Source of the DNA: Streptomyces typhae
GTDB lineage: Bacteria; Actinomycetota; Actinomycetes; Streptomycetales; Streptomycetaceae
Assembly (NCBI RefSeq): GCF_009755605.1
Contig: NZ_WPNZ01000003.1
Location: 248,001-312,000 of the forward strand
Direction: 5' to 3'
Length of the DNA stretch: 64,000 nt
Positions 26,391 through 37,228 of the stretch are shown one piece after another. Within the stretch, counting starts at the first letter, position 1. Every line of letters begins with the position of its first letter. The notes beneath the pieces were generated by a model. That model was not told the DNA's origin. It did no database searches and saw only the letters and a list, made by a program, of their open reading frames with translations. The translations under genes and the position numbers were made by a program.

Positions 26391-26695
26391 CAAGGGAACC
26401 TCCTCGACGGGGTGGAAGCCGCATCGCTCCCTCTCCACATGGTTCAACGCGCGGGGGTGCGAACGGCTACGGCGCCGCGCCGCCGCAAAGGATGGCAGAT
26501 GATGGCGGATCACGGGTGAGATATCCCGTTTGTAGCCAAACTCTGCGTGCGGACGTGTGCACATTGGGTACGTTCGTGCTCCGCCGGACAGGGCCGCAGC
26601 GCGCACGCCGACCGATCGGTGCCGGCCCACGGGCGGCCGCCGCCGCGGCAGGGCGCGCGGGGCCCCCGGCACGGTCCCCAGCGAGAGGATCCGGT
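26391..26695. other. Divergent intergenic region
   Basis: 305 bp between two genes reading outward. It should hold both promoters. TTGTAGCCAAACTCTGCGTG at 26530-26549 is AT-richer than its surroundings and is the best promoter candidate for the regulator. No clear palindrome or RNA gene is seen. Confidence 0.5.
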
Positions 26696-28216
26696 ATGGC
26701 GCCGTCGCCATCGGTATCGTCGACTCCGCCTCCGCGACCGAATCTCCTGTTCCGGCAACTGCGCGGACAGCGCTCACCGGGCGAGTTCGCGGCCGCCGTG
26801 CGGCGGGCCGCGCGTGAGATCGGCGAGCGGGTGAGCTGCGACGCGCGGTACGTCGGCCGGGTGGAGGCGGGCGAGATCCGCTGCCCCAACTACGCCTACG
26901 AACGAGTGTTCCTGCACATGTTCCCGGGCCGGACGCTGACGGACCTGGGCTTCGCGCCGCGTGCGGTGGTACGGGGCCGGGGGGCGCGCGGCGCCGGAGA
27001 GGCACGCGGGGCGGATCCCACGTACGGGAATGACGGATCGCGGGCCAGGTACCCGGACGACAGGTTCACCGGCAGCAGCGATGGCTGCGCCGGCGACGGC
27101 GGCAACAGCGACGGCGGGAACAGCGGGAACAACGACTGCAGCAGCGGCAACAGCGACAACAAGGAGAGCGACGTGCGGCGTCGCGCATTCATGACCAGCG
27201 GCACGGCCACGGTGGCCGCCGCGTCCTTGGGGGCCGCGGGCCTCCCGCTGGGCGGCGTCGCCGCGGCCCACGTACCCAAGGGGCGCAGGTTCCGCGCGGC
27301 GGGCGAGAGAGAGGTATGCGCCGTCGAGGAGGCCGTCCGTGAGATCCGGCTGCTCGACGACCGGCACGGCGCCGACGGCCTGTACCGGCGCGCCGCCCAT
27401 CCGCTGCGCACCGCGTACGCCCTCCTCGACGCGGGCACCACCCGGCAGGCGGGGCACAGGACGGCCGACCGGCTGTACTCGGGCGCGGGCGAACTCGCGA
27501 TCTCCGTGGGCTGGCTCGCGCACGACTCGGGCCGGTTCGACGACGCCCGCTCGCACTACGCGGAGGCCCTCGCCACGGCCCGGATGGCGGGCGATCCCGC
27601 CCTGGAGGCGCACGCCTTCTGCAACACGGCGTTCCTGGCCAGGGACACGGGGCGGCCCAGAGAGGCGGTGCGGGCGGCGCAGGTGGCGGCGCGGCTCGCG
27701 CGGGAGCTCGGGTCCGCCCGGTTCCTCTCGCTCCTCGCGCTGCGCGAGGCGGGCGGCTGGGCCGGGCTCGGCGACCACGCGGGCTGCCGGCAGGCGCTCG
27801 TGCGCGCGCACGCGCTGTTCGACCGCGGCCCCGCCGACACCGACCCGGAGTGGATGACCTTCTACGGGCCCGCGGAACTGGAGGGCCTGGAGGCGCAGTG
27901 CTGGTCGGCGCTCGGCCAGTGGGAGCGCGCGTCGCGGCACGCGCAGCGGGCCGCGGGCCTCGCGGTGGCGCTGACCCCCCAGCTGACCCGCAACATCGCG
28001 CTGTACACCGCGGAGCTCGCCGACGACCTGGCCCGCGCGGGCCGCCCCGACGAGGCGGCGGACGCCGGGCTGCGGGTGCTCGCCCTCCTCGACGAGGTCC
28101 AGTCGTCACGGATCGCGTGCATGCTCGCGACGACCGCGCGGCTGCTGCTGCCGCACCGGCTCGCCCCCGGAGTGACGGACTTCCTGGACCAGCACGCCGC
28201 CCGCGCGCGGGCGTGA
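26696..28216 (+). CDS. XRE-type regulator with internal Tat-like segment and TPR-like repeats
   Basis: 506 aa. Residues about 12-95 form a divergent helix-turn-helix domain (LLFRQLRGQRSPGEFAAAVR; VGRVEAGEI). A Gly/Asn/Asp/Ser-rich linker follows (about 110-158), then RRRAFMTSGTATVAAASLG, which looks like a twin-arginine signal but sits about 160 residues into the protein. The remainder is helical repeats typical of TPR sensor regions. Several actinomycete regulators share this arrangement. GAGAGGAT lies about 5 bases before ATG 26696. Its divergent partner is the prim-pol-like gene. Confidence 0.8.
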   Translation: MAPSPSVSSTPPPRPNLLFRQLRGQRSPGEFAAAVRRAAREIGERVSCDARYVGRVEAGEIRCPNYAYERVFLHMFPGRTLTDLGFAPRAVVRGRGARGAGEARGADPTYGNDGSRARYPDDRFTGSSDGCAGDGGNSDGGNSGNNDCSSGNSDNKESDVRRRAFMTSGTATVAAASLGAAGLPLGGVAAAHVPKGRRFRAAGEREVCAVEEAVREIRLLDDRHGADGLYRRAAHPLRTAYALLDAGTTRQAGHRTADRLYSGAGELAISVGWLAHDSGRFDDARSHYAEALATARMAGDPALEAHAFCNTAFLARDTGRPREAVRAAQVAARLARELGSARFLSLLALREAGGWAGLGDHAGCRQALVRAHALFDRGPADTDPEWMTFYGPAELEGLEAQCWSALGQWERASRHAQRAAGLAVALTPQLTRNIALYTAELADDLARAGRPDEAADAGLRVLALLDEVQSSRIACMLATTARLLLPHRLAPGVTDFLDQHAARARA

Positions 28217-28307
28217 GGCACCGAGTTCGGGTGGAAGGCGTTCAGCCTGCGGGCACGCAGCGCGCGCGGGCATGAGGCACCGCGGGCCCAGCCCGTCACC
28301 GGCGCGC

Positions 28308-28904
28308 TCAGCCCGTCAGGTGCCCCGTCTCGTTCCAGGACTCCAGGGCGGGCTCTCCGTAGGCCCAGCCCAGGATCGACAGGGACGTGGGGTTGAGGCG
28401 GATGCGGGACGCGAAGTCGATGTCGTAGCCGAGCCAGCGGGCGCCGATGGCTCGCAGGATGTGGCCGTGGGCGAAGACGAGCACGTCGCGGTCCGCCTCG
28501 CGGGCCCAGGCGACGACCTCGTCGGCCCGCGCGGACACCTGCGCCAGCGTCTCGCCGTCCGGCACGCCGTCGCGCCAGATGAACCAGCCGGGGCGCAGCG
28601 CCTGGATGTCGGCGGGCGTCAGGCCGTCGTAGGCGCCGTAGTCGAACTCCATCAGCGCGTCCCACTCCGCGGCCCGGTCGCCGAAGCCCGCGAGGTCGCA
28701 CGTCTCGCGCGCGCGGGACAGCGGGCTGGTGCGCACCTCCACTCCGGGGAGGCCGTCGAAGGGCGCCCGGTGCAGCCGCTCGCCGAGGAGCTTCGCGCCG
28801 CGCCGGCCCTCTTCGAGGAGCGGAATGTCGGTCCTGCCGGTGTGCTTTCCGGACAGTGACCACTCGGTCTGTCCATGCCGGGCCAGCAGGATGCGCGGTG
28901 CCAT
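28308..28904 (-). CDS. Histidine phosphatase family protein
   Basis: 198 aa, phosphoglycerate-mutase-like. The catalytic RHGQTEW has the nucleophile His10; the second His is in FAHGH near residue 150, and the Glu region is EFDYGAYDG. The family removes phosphate from small metabolites; the substrate cannot be told from sequence. Standalone gene. The last codons abut a pair of 17-bp direct repeats (GCGGGCGTGAGGCACCG type) at 28206-28278 between this gene and the regulator. Confidence 0.92.
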   Translation of the reverse strand: MAPRILLARHGQTEWSLSGKHTGRTDIPLLEEGRRGAKLLGERLHRAPFDGLPGVEVRTSPLSRARETCDLAGFGDRAAEWDALMEFDYGAYDGLTPADIQALRPGWFIWRDGVPDGETLAQVSARADEVVAWAREADRDVLVFAHGHILRAIGARWLGYDIDFASRIRLNPTSLSILGWAYGEPALESWNETGHLTG

Positions 28905-29187
28905 GGGGAGCCTTTCCAGAGAGACATGTCAGGACATATGGCAGGACTGAAGAGGAAAGTCGCCCGACGGTCTCCTGCCCGTCGTTCGTCCGTTTCCTTC
29001 TCTGCACTGTCCATAATCCCTCCATCATCACGCACGCCGCGGGGGAGCAACCCGGGCCGCGATCTCTGCGTCTATGACGACCGGGGGATGGCTCATCGGC
29101 CTTCGCGTACGCCGTAAAGTGACCCATCGGCCGTACGCCGTGAGAACCGAGCGGGAACAGCGCGCAATGAGATGGGGGACCCACCGG

Positions 29188-30276
29188 ATGCCGCGATTCA
29201 AGGCACTAGGCGCCGGCGACGGCGGCATATCCGGGAACGGAACGCCCCGCGTCCGCCTGCGCTGGTGGACGGAGCTGCCGCTGATCCTCCTCGTGTACGG
29301 GGCCTACTCGGCCGGCCGGCTGCTGGCGCGCGGAGACGTCACGACCGCCGTGGACCACGGCCTGTCCCTGCTGCGCATCGAGAAGGCGGTGCACCTCAAC
29401 CTGGAGCACCCGCTCAACCGGCTGTTCACGGCCCACGCCTCCCTCGGCGTCCCGGCCGACTTCTGGTACGCCTCGCTGCACTACCTGGTCACACCGCTGA
29501 TCCTGATCTGGATGTTCCGCAGCAAGGCCGTGCACTACGCCGCCGCCCGCACCTGGCTGATGGTCTCCACGCTCATCGGCCTGATCGGCTTCACGCTGAT
29601 GCCGACCTGTCCGCCACGGCTCCTCGACGCCAAGCACGGCTTCGTCGACACGATGGCGCAGTACAGCGACTGGGGCTGGTGGGGCGGCCAGGCCAGCGCG
29701 CCGCGCGGCCTCGGTGGGATGACCAACCAGTACGCGGCCATGCCCAGCCTGCACGTCGGCTGGTCGCTGTGGTGCGGTGTGATGCTGTGGAAGTACGGGC
29801 GCACACCGCTGGCGAAGGCGGTCGGTGTGATCTACCCGCTGTTCACCACCATCGTGGTCATGGGCACCGCCAACCACTACTTCCTGGACGCGGTCGCCGG
29901 TGTGGCCGTGATGGGTGTGGGCCTGCTCCTGGTGAAGCCCGTGCGGCGGGCCGCCGACCGGATCAAGGGGCGGCTGCGGCCGGTCGCCGCCGTGGCGGGC
30001 GGCGGGCGCTCCGCCGCCACCGGGCAGCGGTCCGCGGACGCCCCGGTGGCCTCTTCCGCCACGGAGTCCTCGATTGTCAGTGCCGGATGCCAGACTTCGG
30101 CGGGTGAGCGAATTCCCCACCAGCGCAAGCTCGGCGCCGGCCCGGGCGGCAAGTCCGCGGACGGGCCGGGCACCGGGCCCCGCGGGAGCAAGGACGCCGG
30201 ACCAGCGGGCAGCGCCGCCCTCGACGGCTTCGGGGACGGCGCTGCGGCAGCGGCTCGCGGAGCTGCGCGGACCTGA
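29188..30276 (+). CDS. PAP2-superfamily integral membrane protein
   Basis: 362 aa with about six membrane segments. The phosphatase signature is AMPSLHVGWSLW followed by TANHYFLDAVAG, with both catalytic His, as in inositol-phosphorylceramide-synthase-like PAP2 proteins; probable substrates are lipid phosphates at the membrane surface. ATG 29188 has GGGGGA 8 bases upstream; ATG 29167 is an alternative. The last 90 residues are low-complexity, Gly/Ala/Ser-rich, and overlap the next gene's N-terminus by about 173 bp in another frame, so either this tail or that start may be misjudged. Confidence 0.85.
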   Translation: MPRFKALGAGDGGISGNGTPRVRLRWWTELPLILLVYGAYSAGRLLARGDVTTAVDHGLSLLRIEKAVHLNLEHPLNRLFTAHASLGVPADFWYASLHYLVTPLILIWMFRSKAVHYAAARTWLMVSTLIGLIGFTLMPTCPPRLLDAKHGFVDTMAQYSDWGWWGGQASAPRGLGGMTNQYAAMPSLHVGWSLWCGVMLWKYGRTPLAKAVGVIYPLFTTIVVMGTANHYFLDAVAGVAVMGVGLLLVKPVRRAADRIKGRLRPVAAVAGGGRSAATGQRSADAPVASSATESSIVSAGCQTSAGERIPHQRKLGAGPGGKSADGPGTGPRGSKDAGPAGSAALDGFGDGAAAAARGAART

Positions 30277-31821
30277 CGTACCGCCGCAGCCCCTCGACGC
30301 CCGCGCCCTCGCGGCGCTCGCGGCGAACCCGGGCTGTCGGCGGCGGGCCCTCCTGGACGGCGCGGGCGTGCCGAAGACGGCGCTCGCGCAGTCCCTGGGC
30401 TCCCCTTCGGGCTTCGGCCAGTCGCAGTTCGCCTTCATGCGCGGGCACGCCTTCGAGTCGCGGGTCAAGTCCGACGGCGGCGCCGAACTGCTCCGCCTGA
30501 CCCACGCCTGCCTCGGCGGCGGCCCGGAGCCCGAGCCCGGCTCGGCCCGGGTGCCCGACCTCACGGCGGCCGGACCCCAGGGCCGCGTGGGCCGCACGGA
30601 GATCGCCCTGCGCGAGGCCACGGCCGCGGGCGCCTGGACCCTCCTCGACCACCCGATGCTGACCCTGGACGTCGCCGGAACCCCTGCCTACCTGGAGCCG
30701 GACGCGGTGGTCGTCGCCCCTGACGGCACCTGGACGGTCGTCGAGATCAAGTCGTTCCCCATGATCGACGGCTCGGCGGACGCGGCGAAGGTGGGCGCGG
30801 CGGCGCGCCAGTCGGCGGTGTATGTCCTCGCCCTGGAGGAGGTCGCGGCGCGGATGGCCACGGGCGGGTCGGGCCCGAGCGGGTCCGACCCGAGCGGGTC
30901 GGCCGCGCGTGGGTCGGCCGCGCATGGGTCGGCCGTGCACGGACCTGCGGCGGACCCGTCTGCCGCGGACGGGTCGACCGCGGACGGGCCGACCCCGGAC
31001 GAGTCGGCCATGCACGGGTCGGCTGCGGACGGGTCCTCCGCGCACGGACCTGCAACACACGGGTCGGCCGCAGACGGACCAGCCCCGGACGGGACAGTCC
31101 CAGACGGGCCGACCCCGGACGGGTCCACCGCGCACGGACCTGCAACACACGGACCTGCCGCAGACGGACCAGCCCCGGACGGGACAGTCCCAGACGGGCC
31201 GACCGCGGACGGATCGACCACGCTCGGAGCAGACACGGGCGGATCGGCCGCGCATGGACCTGCAACGCACGGGTCTGCCGCGGACGGGCCGACCCCGGAC
31301 GGGACGGTCGCGGACGGGCCGACCCCGGGCGGGGTCACTGCGGGTGGCGGGCGTGTGGGCGGGGTTCGGCAGCAGGTGTTGCTCGTCTGTCCCAAGGACT
31401 TCTCGAACCTGCCGGCCGCCTCCGCGGTGGACGTCCGCAAGCAGCGCGCGGTCACCCGTCGTCAGCTCTCCCGGCTGACCCGCGTGGATGACATCGCGGC
31501 CACGCTGCCGCCCGGCCTGACCTTCGACGTGAACCGCCCCGCCGACGAGCTGTCCGCCGCGGTCGACGCGGTCCCCGCGACCTACGCACCGGAGTGCCTC
31601 GCCGCCTGCGAGCTCGCCTTCCACTGCCGTGAGCGGGCCCGCGCGCGGGGCGAGCTGACCTCCCTGGGGCGCGCGCTCCGCGCCGACCTCGGGTCCCTCG
31701 CCACCGTCGAGGAGACCCTCGCGGCGGCGCGCGGCGAGGCGGGCGACCCGGACGACCCGGCGGTGTCGGCGCTGCGCCGGGCCGGCGCGCTGCGCGCGGA
31801 AGCACTCGCGGGAGGTGTCCG

Positions 31822-31825
<4 letters not shown>
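30104..31825 (+). CDS. Cas4/Dna2-like Fe-S PD-(D/E)XK nuclease
   Basis: 573 aa. RecB-type nuclease motifs are all visible: RGHAFE (His115), LEPD (Asp200), VVEIKSF (Glu214, Lys216) and the Q-x3-Y motif QSAVY (Gln236, Tyr240). Four cysteines fit the Cas4/AddB/Dna2 iron-sulfur pattern: Cys78 before the nuclease core and Cys498-x3-Cys502-x5-Cys508 after it. An inserted low-complexity segment of about 160 residues (about 252-415), made of Ala/Asp/Gly/Pro/His repeats, separates the core from the last cysteines. The N-terminus overlaps the PAP2 gene and the start (GTG 30104) is uncertain. The stop overlaps the next TTG (TTGA) with GGGAGGTG upstream: coupled to the 571-aa protein and the helicase. 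Confidence 0.8.
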
Positions 31826-33533
<1,708 letters not shown>

Positions 33534-33537
<4 letters not shown>

Positions 33538-34904
33538 CCACGCCCGCTCCCCCGCCCCCGTCCTCCGCCCCACCCTCCTTCGACCCCGGCGCCGAGGCGG
33601 GCCGCGCCACCGACGCGATCCTGCACGACACGCTGCACGGCACGCACCGCGGCGTCGTCGTGGACTCCCCGCCGGGCGCGGGCAAGTCCACGCTCGTGGT
33701 GCGTGCCGCCCGCGAGCTTGCCGCGGCCGGCCGGCCCCTGATGGTCGTCGCGCAGACGAACGCGCAGGTCGACGACCTCGTCCTGCGTCTCGCCGAGAAG
33801 GACCCCGAACTGCCGGTCGGGCGCCTGCACAGCAGCGACGCCGACCCGTACGACAAGGCGCTCGACGCGCTGCCGAACGTGCGCAAGTCCGCGAAGGCCG
33901 CCGACCTCGCGGGGCTCGACGTGGTCGTGTCCACCGCCGCGAAGTGGGGGCACGTCAAGGACGTCGAGCCCTGGGGGCACGCCATCGTGGACGAGGCCTA
34001 CCAGATGCGGTCGGACGCGTTGCTCGCCGTCGCCGGGCTCTTCGAACGGGCCCTCTTCGTGGGCGATCCGGGGCAGCTCGACCCGTTCGCGATCGCCGAG
34101 GCGGACCAGTGGGCCGGGCTCGCCTACGACCCCTCGGCCAGCGCGGTGACCACGCTCCTCGCCCACAATCCGACACTGCCGCAGCACCGTCTCCCCGTCT
34201 CCTGGCGGCTGCCCGCGTCCGCCGCGCCGCTGGTGTCCGACGCGTTCTATCCGTACACGCCGTTCCGCAGCGGCACGGGTCACGAGGACCGGTCGCTGCG
34301 CTTCGCCGTCCCGTCCGACGGCTCCGGCCCCGACCGGGTGATCGACGAGGCCGCCGTCTCCGGCTGGGGCCTCCTTGAGCTGCCCGCCCGGCACACGCCG
34401 CGCACGGACCCGGAGGCGGTGCGGGCCGTGGCCCACGTGGTGCGGCGGCTGCTCGACCGGGGTGGCGCGGCGACGTCCGAGCGGTCGCCCGAGCCCGCTC
34501 CGCTCACCGCCGACCGGATCGCGGTGGGGACGGCGCACCGCGACCAGGCCGCCGCGGTGCGCGGTGCGCTCGCCGCGCTCGGGGTCGTGGACGTGACGGT
34601 GGACACCGCGAACCGGCTCCAGGGCCGTGAGTACGACGTGACCGTCGTGCTGCACCCGCTGTCCGGGCGGCCCGACGCCACGGCCTTCCACCTGGAGACG
34701 GGCCGCCTGTGCGTGCTCGCGTCCCGGCACCGGCACGCGTGCATCGTGGTGTGCCGGGCCGGGGTGGAGTCCCTCCTCGACGACCATCCGTCCATGGATC
34801 CGGTCCGGCTCGGGGTGACGGTCAAGTTCCCGGACGGCTGGGAGGCCAACCACGCGGTGTTCGCCCGGCTGCGTGAGCATCGTGTACCCCTGGTCGCCCC
34901 CTAA
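33534..34904 (+). CDS. SF1 helicase/ATPase, Upf1/Dna2-like
   Basis: 456 aa, compact. Helicase motifs in order: I SPPGAGKST (Lys51), Ia VVAQTNAQVDDLVLRL, II IVDEAYQM (Asp153-Glu154), III FVGDPGQLDPF, IV VSWRLP followed by LVSDAFYP, V VDTANRLQGREYDVTVV and VI RLCVLASRHRHACIVV. The TNAQVD, GDPGQL and QGRE signatures point to the SF1B Upf1/Dna2/IGHMBP2 group rather than UvrD. No accessory domain is present. GTG overlaps the upstream stop. Together with the Fe-S nuclease it resembles a Dna2 enzyme split over two genes. A tandem repeat array starts 8 bp after the stop. Confidence 0.85.
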
Positions 34905-34911
34905 GCGGGGT

Positions 34912-35490
34912 GCCCCGTCAGGGGCGCGGGGAACGGCGCGCCCAGCCCACGAAAAGCCGCAGACGCAACCACGACGCACCACGCACACGCGTCTGCGGCC
35001 TGTACATGGTTGCTCGCGCCGTTCCCCGCGCCCCTGACGGGGCACCCACACCCGACCCCACCAAGGGGCGCGAACAACTGCGCGCCCAGCCCGCAAAAAG
35101 CCGCAGACGCAACCACAACGCACCACGCACACGCGTCAGCGGCCGGTACGTGGTTGCTCGCGCCGTTCCCCGCGCCCCTGACGGGGCACCCACACCCGAC
35201 CCCACCAAGGGGCGCGAGGAACTGCGCGCCCAGCCCGCAAAAAGCCGCAGACGCAACCACGACGCACCACGCACACGCGTCTGCGGCCGGTACATGGTTG
35301 CTCGCGCCGTTCCCCGCGCCCCAGACGGGGCACCCACACCCGACCCCACCAAGGGGCGCGAACAACTGCGCGCCCAGCCCGCAAAAAGCCGCAGACGCAA
35401 CCACGACGCACCACGCACACGCGTCAGCGGCCGGTACGTGGTTGCTCGCGCCGTTCCCCGCGCCCCTGACGGGGCACCCACACCCGACCC
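34912..35490. repeat. Tandem array of four 144-bp palindromic elements
   Basis: The marker GCCGCAGACGC recurs at 34956, 35100, 35244 and 35388, an exact period of 144 bp. The first unit (34912-35043) has perfect 29-bp terminal inverted repeats starting GCCCCGTCAGGGGCGCGGGG and nested inner palindromes (GCCGCAGACGC/GCGTCTGCGGC; GCAACCA/TGGTTGC). Later units have a degenerate left arm (GGGGCGCGAACAACTGCGCG). Units differ at only a few positions (for example GCGTCTGCGG against GCGTCAGCGG, alternating). Open frames across it are artefacts. The sequence type recurs between genes in streptomycetes. Confidence 0.9.
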
Positions 35491-35602
35491 CGCCGGGTCA
35501 CCGAGCAGACGCACCCGCGCCCCGCGGGGGTCTTGCGCGGGGAGGGACAATGGCTGTTGGCCACGCACCGTACGGCGCGGCGTACGACGAAAGGACAACG
35601 AC

Positions 35603-35989
35603 ATGGCGGAGCCCTCGCGGCCCCGGTCCAGCCAGCGCATGCGCCCCGCGCCGCTCCTCTTCGAGCCCGCGGAAGCCGCGTCCGACCCCGAGCACTTCTT
35701 CGACCTGGAGTCCCTGGAGGACCCGCGCGAGCTGCTCGCCCGCGCCACCGAGCTGACTCTCGCCTTCCGCGCGGCGACCGACCGCTCCGTCGAGTTCCAG
35801 GCCGTCGCCGCCGCCCAGCTCGCCGACCCGCGCCGTTTCGACCGGCTCACCACGGCCGACATCGCCGAGCGCGCCCAGTGGACCGAGGACTACGCGAAGA
35901 AGATGGTCGAATTCGGCCGGGAGCTGCTGCGCGGCGAGCCGGGCGCAGCGGGCTCGGCCGGCTCTGCGGCAGGCCCGGGGCCGCGCTGA
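35603..35989 (+). CDS. Small acidic helical protein of unknown function
   Basis: 128 aa beginning MAEPSRPRSSQRMRPAPLLF. Residues about 25-110 are predicted helical and acidic (FFDLESLEDPRELLARATEL; LTTADIAERAQWTEDYAKKM). No signal peptide or cysteine. The Ala/Gly tail is low complexity. ATG 35603 has AAAGGAC about 7 bases upstream. I do not recognise the family. It lies 113 bp after the repeat array and runs in the same direction as the helicase, but its own promoter is likely. Confidence 0.7.
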   Translation: MAEPSRPRSSQRMRPAPLLFEPAEAASDPEHFFDLESLEDPRELLARATELTLAFRAATDRSVEFQAVAAAQLADPRRFDRLTTADIAERAQWTEDYAKKMVEFGRELLRGEPGAAGSAGSAAGPGPR

Positions 35990-36086
35990 CTCTGCCCCGA
36001 GCGGATCAGCTGGATCGGTCGGATTAGCCGACCCAGTTCGCCCAGTCGGACGAGTCGGCCCGTACGACGCGGACGGCCCGTACCAC

Positions 36087-36139
36087 GCGGACGACCCGTA
36101 CGCCCCGGGCGGCGCGGACGACCCGTACGCCCCGGGCGG
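36087..36139 (+). repeat. Two 26-bp direct repeats in a GC-rich gap
   Basis: GCGGACGACCCGTACGCCCC and the following six bases are repeated exactly at 36087-36112 and 36114-36139, with a degenerate third copy just before. The gap 35990-36286 holds no supported gene. Confidence 0.75.
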
Positions 36140-36286
36140 CCCAAACGCCCCGGAAGGCGCCCCCGCCCCACACCACCACCCGGCGGCATATGCCGGAGGG
36201 GCAAGGTACCGCACCCCTCCCGCCACCGTCCCGGGTTCCCGCAACTCTGTGGCACCGGGAACTCACCCCCGGTAGACGTAGTCCCC

Positions 36287-36898
36287 ATGAGCAGCTCCCC
36301 CCGCACCCACGCCGCCCCCGCCGCCACCCCCACGAACGCCTGCACCGTCACCCCCGCGGGCGCCGCCTGGCTCACCTCCGCAGAAACGTATCCGCAGGGG
36401 CTGCTCGCCGACTGGCGGGCCCGCCCCACCGCCCCCGCGGTCCTGCCCTGCGGCACCGTCTTCGACGTGGTCAGCGTGGACGCCGTCTTCGGGCGGCGCA
36501 TGGTCGACCGGTTATGGCACGAAGGCCCCGGCTCGGGCCCCGTCGCCACCCACCGCGGCCGCGTTCTGCTCTTCACCGCCCCCGGCACCGCCCGCCGGCT
36601 GCCCTCCCTCCTGCGCTGGGAGGAATGGAGCCCCGCCGTACCGTCGCTGCTCTGTCACGGCGCCGGCGACGCCGTCACCGTGCCACCGCTCACCCCCCGC
36701 CACGACCTCGACGACCGGCTCGCCTCCCGCTGGCTCGTCGCCCCCGACACCCGCTCGCCCCGGCTCCCCGGACCGGAGGTCGTGCTCTGGGCCTGCGTCC
36801 GCGCGGCCCGCACCGCCGCCCGGTCCGCAGTGCGTATATCGATTTTTCCCCGCGGCGATCAGAGTGCTAAGGTCTACGACGTCAGCAGGCGCCGCTAG
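36287..36898 (+). CDS. Prim-pol-like small protein with a TTA codon, overlapping tRNA-Lys
   Basis: 203 aa. The pattern GTVFDVVSVDA, GPVATHRGRVLLFTAPGTA, LCHGAGDAVTVPP and SRWLVAPDT links it to the proteins at 14209 and 25848 and to the small primase/polymerase-like proteins of actinomycetes; catalytic residues are not evident. A TTA codon lies at 36512-36514 (codon 76, in DRLWHEG), so translation should depend on bldA. The last about 25 codons enter AT-richer DNA that must hold the tRNA promoter, and the stop TAG (36896-36898) is inside the tRNA-Lys gene. Confidence 0.7.
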   Translation: MSSSPRTHAAPAATPTNACTVTPAGAAWLTSAETYPQGLLADWRARPTAPAVLPCGTVFDVVSVDAVFGRRMVDRLWHEGPGSGPVATHRGRVLLFTAPGTARRLPSLLRWEEWSPAVPSLLCHGAGDAVTVPPLTPRHDLDDRLASRWLVAPDTRSPRLPGPEVVLWACVRAARTAARSAVRISIFPRGDQSAKVYDVSRRR

Positions 36899-36962
36899 CT
36901 CAGTTGGTTAGAGCAGCTGACTCTTAATCAGCGGGTCCGGGGTTCGAGTCCCTGGCGGCGCA
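36889..36962 (+). tRNA. tRNA-Lys (CTT), copy 1
   Basis: 74-nt cloverleaf: acceptor GCGCCGC/GCGGCGC, D arm GCTC..GAGC, anticodon stem GCTGA/TCAGC with loop CTCTTAA (anticodon CTT at 36923-36925), T arm GGGGTTCGAGTCCCT, discriminator A, no encoded CCA. Identical to the copies at 53028 and 59853. Confidence 0.96.
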
Positions 36963-36968
36963 CGACAG

Positions 36969-37015
36969 CGATGGCGAGGCGTGTCCACGGAAAGCGTGGA
37001 CCGGCCTCGCCATCG
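36969..37015 (+). terminator. tRNA-Lys copy 1 terminator
   Basis: Long hairpin with outer stem CGATGGCGAGGC/GCCTCGCCATCG, inner stem GTCCACG/CGTGGAC and GAAA-type loop, followed by GGTTTTT. The downstream gap to 37228 is GC-rich with no gene. The same hairpin follows copy 3. Confidence 0.92.
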
Positions 37016-37228
37016 TGGTTTTTGCGCGGCTTCGCCGCGCGTTGTGGGGGCTGCGCCACCCACACCCCCGCCAGGGGGGTGGGGTGGGCCCGAAGCGTTG
37101 GCTCCAGGTCGGTCCGAGTGCCGTCCCCCGGCCTTTGGCCGCGGGGCGGGGGTGAGAGCCGCGAACCCCAGAGAGACACGGCCCAAGGGGGACACAAGAG
37201 GGGCATCGAGGCGCAAGGGGGCATCCGG

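Noticed and set aside
34912..35490. CRISPR array
   Set aside because: Units are contiguous 144-bp copies with no unique spacers and no cas1/cas2 nearby; the Cas4-like nuclease upstream is a Dna2-type operon member rather than a Cas locus.
34910..35989. Open frames through the 144-bp repeat array
   Set aside because: 144 is a multiple of three, so any frame stays open through identical units; the encoded sequence is just the repeat translated and has no start signal.
35498..36244. Minus-strand Tyr/Gly/Pro-rich frame with repeated PPGAYGSS units
   Set aside because: It runs across the supported 128-aa gene and its repeats come from the 27-bp period direct repeats in the gap; no ribosome site supports it.
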